Part shown: piece by piece, positions 58,416-64,000 of the stretch
How positions within the stretch are numbered: the stretch's first letter is position 1
How the letters are laid out: the number at the start of each line of letters is the position of its first letter
Assembly (NCBI RefSeq): GCF_015557435.1
Contig: NZ_JADNOH010000057.1
Span: 1 to 64,000 of the forward strand
Direction: 5' to 3'
DNA from: Collinsella aerofaciens
GTDB taxonomy: Bacteria > Actinomycetota > Coriobacteriia > Coriobacteriales > Coriobacteriaceae
Length of the DNA: 64,000 bases
Notes under the pieces: generated by a model
Told to the model about the DNA's origin: nothing
Seen by the model: the letters and a program-made list of their open reading frames with translations, nothing else
The model's database searches: none
Program-made: the position numbers and the translations under genes

Positions 58416-60188
58416 ATGATTGAAACTGAGAACAAGGTGTATGCCCGTCGCTGCGAGAGCCATGTCGAGGCCCTGCGCCGCGCCGTTCCGGGCTGCATCG
58501 AGAAGGTCGAGTGGCAGTGCGAGGACCAGCTGACGATTACCGTCAAGCAGGACAAGCTGCCCGAGGCCGTCCACTACCTGTATTACGAGCGCTACGGCTG
58601 GATTCCCGTGATTATCGGCAACGATGAGCGCAGCCTGTGCGGCCGTTACGCCGTGTACTACGTCATCTCCATGGAGGGGGAGGATCCCGGCTGGGTGACC
58701 GTGCGTACCGAGATCGATCCCGCCAAGATGACGTTCCCGTCCGTGACGCCGTTCGTCCCCGCCTGCGTGTGGGGCGAGCGCGAGCTGCGCGACATGTTCG
58801 GCCTGATCCCCGAGGGCCTGCCCGATCGCCGTCGCCTGGTGCTGCCCGATGACTGGCCCAGCGGCCTGTACCCGCTGCGTAAGGACTCCATGGACTACCG
58901 CTTCCGTCCCGCTCCCGCGAGCGATATGGAAAACTACGAGTTCTTGGCCGATACCAAGGGCAAGGAGACCACGCTCGTCCCCATGGGCCCGTTGCACATT
59001 ACCTCCGACGAGCCCGGCCACTTCCGCCTGTTCGTTGAGGGCGAGACGATCGTGGACGCCGACTATCGTCTGTTCTACGTGCACCGCGGCATGGAGAAGG
59101 TTGCCGAGACGCGCCTGAACTATGACGCCGTGACGTTCCTCGCCGACCGCATCTGCGGCATCTGCGGCTGCGCCCACTCGGTGGCCTACGCCGAGGCCGT
59201 CGAGCGCGCCCAGGGTATCCATGTCCCGCCGCGCGCCCAGTACATCCGCGCCATCATGCTCGAGGTCGAGCGCCTGCACTCGCATCTGCTCAACATTGGC
59301 CTGGCGTCGCACTACACGGGCTTCGACTCCGGCTTCCAGCAGTTCTTCCGCGTCCGCGAGAAGTCCATGGACCTGGCCGAGAAGCTCTCCGGTCACCGCA
59401 AGACCTACGGCCTCAACGTGATCGGCGGCGTGCGTCGCGACATTTTGGCCGAGCAGAAGCTCTCCACCCTCACGACCATCCACCAGCTGCGCTCCGAGGT
59501 TCAGGAGCTCGTCGACGTCTTGCTCTCGACGCCCAACTTTATTGAGCGTACGAGTGGCATCGGCATCTTGGACCGCAAGATCGCACGCGATTTCTCGCCG
59601 GTCGGCCCGCTCATGCGTGGCTCGGGCTATGCCCGCGACGTGCGCTTTGACCATCCCTTCGACGGCTACGCCGATCCGGACGTCCAGAAGATGCACGCCG
59701 CCACGGCCGACACCTGCGATGCCTTCGGCCGTACCGCCGTTCGCATCCAGGAGGTCTACGATTCGATCGACATGATCGAGACCATGCTCGAGAACTGCCC
59801 GTCGGGTCCCATCCTCACCACGGATTGGGAGTACACCCCGCACAAGTACGCCATCGGTGCCACCGAGGCGCCGCGCGGCGAGGACGTGCATTGGGCCATG
59901 CTCGGCAACAACCAGAAGTGCTACCGCTGGCGCGCCAAGGCCGCCACGTACAGCAACTGGCCGGTCCTGCGCTACATGTTCCGCGGCAACACCGTGGGCG
60001 ACGCGGCGCTGATCGTCGGCTCGCTCGACCCGTGCTACTCCTGCACCGACCGCGTGACGGTGACCGATGTCGCCGCCAAGCGCGACCACGTGCTCGATAA
60101 GGAGCAGTTCGAGAACGTCTGGCGCGACAAGTCGCCGCTTGCGGGCGAGGGCACTATGGCCGCTCCGCTCGATGAGGAGGCGCTCTAA
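58416..60188 (+). CDS. hyfG: [NiFe]-hydrogenase large subunit (fused 30-kDa domain)
   Basis: A 590-aa catalytic subunit of a group 4a hydrogenase. Residues 1-170 are the NuoC/30-kDa-like domain (FGLIPEGLPDRRRLVLPDDW). The rest is NuoD-like. Ni ligands are C247 and C250 (DRICGICGCAHS) and C540 and C543 (DPCYSCTDR). The protein continues about 44 residues past R546; this tail is the probable target of the HycI protease encoded at 62273. The start is three bases after hyfF. Confidence 0.96.
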   Translation: MIETENKVYARRCESHVEALRRAVPGCIEKVEWQCEDQLTITVKQDKLPEAVHYLYYERYGWIPVIIGNDERSLCGRYAVYYVISMEGEDPGWVTVRTEIDPAKMTFPSVTPFVPACVWGERELRDMFGLIPEGLPDRRRLVLPDDWPSGLYPLRKDSMDYRFRPAPASDMENYEFLADTKGKETTLVPMGPLHITSDEPGHFRLFVEGETIVDADYRLFYVHRGMEKVAETRLNYDAVTFLADRICGICGCAHSVAYAEAVERAQGIHVPPRAQYIRAIMLEVERLHSHLLNIGLASHYTGFDSGFQQFFRVREKSMDLAEKLSGHRKTYGLNVIGGVRRDILAEQKLSTLTTIHQLRSEVQELVDVLLSTPNFIERTSGIGILDRKIARDFSPVGPLMRGSGYARDVRFDHPFDGYADPDVQKMHAATADTCDAFGRTAVRIQEVYDSIDMIETMLENCPSGPILTTDWEYTPHKYAIGATEAPRGEDVHWAMLGNNQKCYRWRAKAATYSNWPVLRYMFRGNTVGDAALIVGSLDPCYSCTDRVTVTDVAAKRDHVLDKEQFENVWRDKSPLAGEGTMAAPLDEEAL

Positions 60189-60189
60189 T

Positions 60190-60906
60190 ATGCTGAAGCT
60201 TTGGAAGGTAAACGCCAAGGCCGGCGACGCGACGGTCAAGTACCCGTTTGCGCCGTTCCCCACCAACAAGGACATGCGCGGCAAGCCCGAGCACAATGCC
60301 GAGCTCTGCATCGCCTGCGGTGCCTGCGGCGTGGCGTGCCCGGCCGATGCCATTCGCATGGACACCGACCTTGCGGCCGATACCATTACCTGGTCGATCG
60401 ACTACGGCCGCTGCATCTTCTGCGGCCGCTGCGAGGAGGCCTGCCCCATGGAGGCCATCAAGCTCACCGAGGAGTTTGAGCTGGCCGTCATGAGCAAGGA
60501 CGACCTCACCAGCAAGAGCGTCTACACGCTCGAGCACTGCTCGCGTTGCGGCAAGCCGTTTGCCCCGCACAAGGAGATCGACTACGCCAAGCGCCTGCTG
60601 CAAAAGACCGGCGGCATGGAGGCCATCCAGGCCGCCCGTACCGTCGGTATGTGCCAGGAGTGCAAGCGCGAGCTCGACGCCCTGCGCGCCGCATCGGCCG
60701 TAAAGACCGGCAACGCGCACGGCATGGCTGCCAACGAGACGCTTGCGTCCGGTGAGCCCCAGGGCCCCGGCATGGAGTATCTGGGCGGCCACGGCGTGAA
60801 CCCGGAGTATATCGACCGCGAGCTCAACCCCGATGCGCCCGAGATTCCCGCCGGTCCGGCGCCGGTCGAGGGCATCATCATGGATTTTGAAACGAAGGAG
60901 GAGTAA
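60190..60906 (+). CDS. hyfH: hydrogenase-4 8Fe-8S ferredoxin subunit H
   Basis: A 238-aa NuoI/HycF-like subunit with CIACGACGVACP and CIFCGRCEEACP, the two clusters that feed the small subunit. Beyond residue 110, CSRCGKPF and CQEC form a possible zinc-type site, and the acidic C-terminal 60 residues are longer than in E. coli HycF. ATG 60190 lies just after the hyfG stop. Confidence 0.92.
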   Translation: MLKLWKVNAKAGDATVKYPFAPFPTNKDMRGKPEHNAELCIACGACGVACPADAIRMDTDLAADTITWSIDYGRCIFCGRCEEACPMEAIKLTEEFELAVMSKDDLTSKSVYTLEHCSRCGKPFAPHKEIDYAKRLLQKTGGMEAIQAARTVGMCQECKRELDALRAASAVKTGNAHGMAANETLASGEPQGPGMEYLGGHGVNPEYIDRELNPDAPEIPAGPAPVEGIIMDFETKEE

Positions 60907-60908
60907 CC

Positions 60909-61691
60909 ATGGCCGAACCCACGCTTTTGCCCGAGCGGCTCCAGTACCGCCCGACCAAGATCGAGCTCGACGAGAGCATCGAGAAGGCCAAGGCGACCCT
61001 TCTTAAGAAGATCAAGCGCTCGGTGTACGTCTACCGCGTTGACTGCGGCGGCTGCAACGGCTGCGAGATCGAGATCTTCGGTTCCATCACGCCCGTCTTC
61101 GACGTCGAGCGCTTTGGCATCAAGGTCGTGCCTTCGCCCCGTCACGCCGATGTGCTGCTGTACACCGGTGCCGTGACGCGTGCCATGCGCATGCCGGCCC
61201 TGCGCGCCTTTGAGGCTGCACCCGATCCCAAGATCGTGGTGTCCTATGGCGCGTGCGGCTGCACCGGCGGCATCTTCTACGACAACTACTGCGTCTGGGG
61301 CGGCACGGATAAGATTCTTCCGGTCGATGTCTACATCCCCGGCTGCCCGCCCAGCCCCGCGCAGACCATCTACGGCTTTGCCATGGCGCTCGGTCTGCTG
61401 GACCAAAAGCTCCATGCCGAGACCACGGTGGAGGCCGCCGGCGAGCAGGCCGATATCCTGCACCCCGGCGTGCCGTACAAGCTGCGCGTTGCCATCGAGC
61501 GCGAGGCTCGCGCCATGAGCGGCTACCGTTACGGCCGCGACCTGGCCAACGAGTTTATGGACACGCTCGAGGGTGCGCCCAAGGGCGATATCCGCGGTGC
61601 CATGGCGCTGCTCATCGACAAGCAGGACGATCCGCGTCGCGTCGAGGTGTACTCGGCGCTGCAGGATCTAGTGCTGGCCGGAGGTCGCTAG
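60909..61691 (+). CDS. hyfI: [NiFe]-hydrogenase small subunit
   Basis: A 260-aa NuoB-like subunit carrying the proximal [4Fe-4S] cluster: VDCGGCNGCEIEIFG, SYGACGCTGGIFYDNYCV and IPGCPPSPAQTIYGFAMAL contain the ligand Cys. It pairs with HyfG. The start follows AAGGAGGAGTAACC, overlapping the hyfH end. Confidence 0.95.
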   Translation: MAEPTLLPERLQYRPTKIELDESIEKAKATLLKKIKRSVYVYRVDCGGCNGCEIEIFGSITPVFDVERFGIKVVPSPRHADVLLYTGAVTRAMRMPALRAFEAAPDPKIVVSYGACGCTGGIFYDNYCVWGGTDKILPVDVYIPGCPPSPAQTIYGFAMALGLLDQKLHAETTVEAAGEQADILHPGVPYKLRVAIEREARAMSGYRYGRDLANEFMDTLEGAPKGDIRGAMALLIDKQDDPRRVEVYSALQDLVLAGGR

Positions 61692-62273
61692 ATGGAGCTC
61701 ACGGACCGCTCTGGTTACTTTGCGGGCCCCGGCATGCTCGGCGGCTCTTTTGGCGATGCCTCGCGCGCAAGCGACGAGGCCGCCGAGGGCGTCGCCGACC
61801 CCTGCCTGGGCCATGCGCCCGACCAGGTGGTCTTCTACGAGCTCACGCGTAAGTTTGTGGAGACCGAGGAAGACGTTCCCCAGGAGGCCTGCGACGTGCT
61901 GTACTACACGCTCGCCGTGGGCCACCACACCGGCGTGCTCGATTGCTTTGAGCCGCGCCTGTCGGTGCCGGTGGATGTGTTCTATTCGCTCGTCGACGCT
62001 CTGCCTGAGGGGGAGGCCAAGACCAAGTTCGAGGCCATCCGCTCCTTTGGCGAGTGCCAGCTCGACAAGGCGGCGGTGCCGTCGCTGCTCGAGGCCTGCG
62101 ATGCGCTGCTCGAAGAACGCGGTTTTCGTGGGTCGGCCAAGGCCGGCATCTCGGTGTTCGACGACGACTTTGGCCTGCATGCCCAGCAGGTCGCGTTTCT
62201 GATGAAGTTCCGCGATCTGGTTGAGCGCGTGCGCGATGTGTCGGGCGTGTATCTGACGGGGAGGTTGCAGTAA
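61692..62273 (+). CDS. hycH: formate hydrogenlyase maturation protein (HycH/HyfJ-like)
   Basis: A 193-aa soluble protein. VVFYELTRKFVETEEDVPQE, VLYYTLAVGHHTGVLDCFEP and VFDDDFGLHAQQVAFL resemble HycH/HyfJ, needed to assemble the hydrogenase large subunit. The first 40 residues are poorly conserved. It starts directly after hyfI and its TAA overlaps the next ATG (TAATG). Confidence 0.85.
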   Translation: MELTDRSGYFAGPGMLGGSFGDASRASDEAAEGVADPCLGHAPDQVVFYELTRKFVETEEDVPQEACDVLYYTLAVGHHTGVLDCFEPRLSVPVDVFYSLVDALPEGEAKTKFEAIRSFGECQLDKAAVPSLLEACDALLEERGFRGSAKAGISVFDDDFGLHAQQVAFLMKFRDLVERVRDVSGVYLTGRLQ

Positions 62274-62776
62274 TGGGTCGCGTTGTGGATGGACGTGTGA
62301 ACGGCGCCCCGTTTGCGGGTATCGTGCTCACGGCGGGAAGCGTGCTGCGTGCCGACGATGCCGCCGGCCCCGTGCTTTCCAAAAAGATGGAGGACGCGCC
62401 GCTTGCCGGTTGGTACACCATCGACGGCGGCCAAACGCCCGAGGACGACATCATCGAGGTCAAGCGCGAGCGTCCGCCGCGTCTGGTCTTGGTTGATGCC
62501 GCCGACATGGCACTGCCCGTCGGGTCCATCCGTTTGCTCGACAAGCGCGATGTGGCCCGCAAGTCGATGTTCACCACGCATTCGCTCCCTTTGTCGATTC
62601 TGATCGAGGAAATCGAGCAATCGTGTGATGATATCGTCTTCGTTGGGATTCAACCGGGCGACACGGAGTTCTACAACCCCATGTCCCCGGAAGTCTTTGA
62701 CGCCGTCGACGCCGTGTATAACGCCGTGGCTGCCAACGACTTTTCCCACTTTGTCCGCTTGGGGCAAGAGCAATAG
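62273..62776 (+). CDS. hycI: hydrogenase maturation protease (HycI-like)
   Basis: A 167-aa endopeptidase that removes the C-terminal tail of the large subunit after nickel insertion. SVLRADDAAGPVLSKKM holds the metal-binding Asp (usual GNxxxxDDxxG is here AGSVLRADDAAG), RLVLVDAADMALPVGSIRL the second acid, and TTHSLPLSILIEEI the His ligand. It has the HycI size. The partner cleavage site is seen in HyfG after DPCYSCTDR. Confidence 0.9.
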   Translation: MGRVVDGRVNGAPFAGIVLTAGSVLRADDAAGPVLSKKMEDAPLAGWYTIDGGQTPEDDIIEVKRERPPRLVLVDAADMALPVGSIRLLDKRDVARKSMFTTHSLPLSILIEEIEQSCDDIVFVGIQPGDTEFYNPMSPEVFDAVDAVYNAVAANDFSHFVRLGQEQ

Positions 62777-62815
62777 GTGCGCTTGTCCCTGCTGATTAGG
62801 AAAGAAGTGATTGAC

Positions 62816-63655
62816 ATGGCAGATTCCAAGGTGGAGTATCCCGCTCCCGATTGCCTGGCGCCCGCCGCGATCGAGGCCAAAACCGAGGCCGCCGGCGTAA
62901 CCAAGGCCAACCTGCCGGTCGCAAAGGCCTTTGTTTTGGCGATGTTCGCCGGCGCGTTCATTGCCTTCGGTGGCCTGTTCTTTACCGTGTTCTTGAGCGA
63001 TAGCACGCTGGGCTGGGGCGCCCAGCGCGTCGTGGGCGGCCTGTGCTTTTGCCTGGGCCTGGTGCTGGTGCTGGTGTGTGGCGCCGAGTTGTTCACCGGC
63101 AACTCGCTCATGGTCTGCGCGCTCAAGAGCAAAAAGATCACCCTGGCTCAGATGCTCAAGGCATGGCTCGTCGTGTGGCTTGGTAACTTTGTCGGTGCCC
63201 TGTTCATCGTCTTTTTGGTGTACATGGCCGGCATTTACAAGCTCAACGGCGAGGCGGTCGCCAATTCCATGGTGAGCGTCGCCGCCGGCAAGGTGACGGT
63301 CGACTGGGTGACGATCTTCTTCCGCGGCATCCTGTGCAACATCTTTGTGTGCCTGGCCGTGTGGATCGGTACCGCCGGCAAGACCGTGGTCGATAAGGTC
63401 GTGGGCATTCTTCTGCCCATCGCCGCCTTTGTGGCCTGCGGTTTTGAGCACTGCGTCGCCAACATGTACTTTTTGCCCATGGGTGCCGTGATGCACGCGT
63501 GCGGCTATGGTGCCAAGGTCGCCGGCGCCGATGCGCTCAACGCCGCGGGCATTGCGTTTAACCTGTCCGCCGCCACGCTGGGCAACATCGTGGGCGGTGC
63601 GGTTCTGATCGCGCTCGGCTACTGGTTTATCTACGCCAAGAAGTCCGAGGCGTAA
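62816..63655 (+). CDS. focA: formate/nitrite transporter (FocA-like)
   Basis: A 279-aa six-helix pentameric channel moving formate across the membrane. FIAFGGLFFTVFLSD, GAELFTGNSLMVCALKSKKI and ACGFEHCVANMYFLPMG, with the selectivity His in the last, are diagnostic of the FNT family. ATG 62816 follows AAAGAAGTGATTGAC. Placement directly after hycI ties it to formate delivery to FdhF. Confidence 0.93.
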   Translation: MADSKVEYPAPDCLAPAAIEAKTEAAGVTKANLPVAKAFVLAMFAGAFIAFGGLFFTVFLSDSTLGWGAQRVVGGLCFCLGLVLVLVCGAELFTGNSLMVCALKSKKITLAQMLKAWLVVWLGNFVGALFIVFLVYMAGIYKLNGEAVANSMVSVAAGKVTVDWVTIFFRGILCNIFVCLAVWIGTAGKTVVDKVVGILLPIAAFVACGFEHCVANMYFLPMGAVMHACGYGAKVAGADALNAAGIAFNLSAATLGNIVGGAVLIALGYWFIYAKKSEA

Positions 63656-63677
63656 GGTACCGTCTGTTTGACGTTGG

Positions 63678-63713
63678 GCCTCCCGCGGGGCGTTGCCGTG
63701 CGGGAGGCTTTTT
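63678..63713 (+). terminator. terminator of the formate operon
   Basis: GCCTCCCGC (63678-63686) pairs with GCGGGAGGC (63700-63708), followed by TTTTT. Confidence 0.9.
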
Positions 63714-63777
63714 GGGTCCGGGACTCGTTGCCGGGCTTTTGGCCTGTTGTGTTTGGCTGATGAAAGGGGTAATCGAG

Positions 63778-64000
63778 ATGGCATCTGCTGTGAAGCGTGA
63801 CGGTCGCGCCGTGGTGACCACATGCGGGGGATGCTATGCCGATTGCGCCTTTGCGGCCCATGTTGAGGATGGACGTGTGGTGGCTGAGCTGCCGGTTGCG
63901 GGGCATCCGTGCGCGGCGCGAGCCCTGTGTGCCCGCGGACGGCATCGCCTGGCAATGCCGTTTGACGAGCGTGACCGGATTTTGCATCCCATGCGCCGAC
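63778..64000 (+). CDS. molybdopterin oxidoreductase, N-terminus (cut by window end)
   Basis: The first 74 codons of a bis-MGD enzyme. C16, C19, C23 (VTTCGGCYADCAF) and C51 (CARGRH) fit the C-X2-C-X3-C-X27-C [4Fe-4S] motif of formate dehydrogenase/DMSO reductase family catalytic subunits. No Tat signal precedes it, so it is probably cytoplasmic. ATG 63778 follows GAAAGGGGTAATCGAG. The substrate is not determinable from this fragment. Confidence 0.85.
   Translation, partial: MASAVKRDGRAVVTTCGGCYADCAFAAHVEDGRVVAELPVAGHPCAARALCARGRHRLAMPFDERDRILHPMRR

Noticed and set aside
56262-60386. A minus-strand open frame of 1374 codons opposite hyfE-hyfG
   Set aside because: Composition is Gln/His/Arg-rich and low complexity, with no domain, and the plus strand encodes clear hydrogenase subunits; it is a high-GC shadow frame.

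Overview
The window is high-GC DNA whose genes mostly start ATG (some TTG/GTG) behind GAAAGG-type ribosome binding sites. Gene content (short anaerobe-type ThiC, selenocysteine formate dehydrogenase, Hyf-type formate hydrogenlyase, 2-hydroxyacyl-CoA dehydratase-like proteins, YedF/DUF3343 selenium genes, a four-domain S1 protein) suggests a strictly anaerobic, fermentative gut actinobacterium, most likely a coriobacterium such as Collinsella. The genus is an inference from content, not a database match.

Region by region. 1-12.9 kb: housekeeping and stress genes (a small protein behind a LexA-like box, a BI-1 family membrane protein, a microbial PARG-like protein, a GDSL esterase, thiC-thiD under a TPP riboswitch, yaaA, an M18 aminopeptidase, polA, a Cof-type phosphatase). 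13-17.4 kb: arginine synthesis (argG, argH), with a very likely Arg-codon leader-peptide attenuator in front of argG, then ndk. 17.6-30.7 kb: rpiB, cysteine desulfidase, HAD phosphatase, rpsA, RNase P RNA, an IMPACT/YigZ protein, metY, an MFS transporter, xpt, an RF-1-like GGQ protein, a diacylglycerol-kinase-like protein and a ClC channel.

30.9-64 kb is a near-continuous co-directional metal-cofactor and formate island. moeA, mog and modABC provide molybdate and molybdopterin. Two paralogous double-cubane/2-hydroxyacyl-CoA dehydratase-like subunits, their ATPase activase and a glycosyltransferase lead directly into selD (itself selenocysteine-containing), yedF, a DUF3343 gene and a cysteine desulfurase. 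After brnQ, two tRNA genes, a repeat island and a toxin-antitoxin pair comes a full formate hydrogenlyase operon (hydN-like, fdhF with in-frame UGA, hyfABCDEFGHI, hycH, hycI) followed by focA and the start of another molybdopterin oxidoreductase. The logic is coherent: Mo and Se supply feed FdhF, FocA moves formate, and the membrane NiFe hydrogenase disposes of electrons as H2. SelA, SelB, tRNA-Sec and the Hyp proteins are not seen here and must lie elsewhere.

The non-coding DNA is unusually rich in perfect or near-perfect inverted repeats belonging to several dispersed families, some doubling as terminators. The most interesting observations are the argG attenuator, the selenium-linked double-cubane/glycosyltransferase cluster, the extracytoplasmic domain fused to ModB, and a structured insertion bounded by a 26-bp duplication of the tRNA-Gly 3' end.
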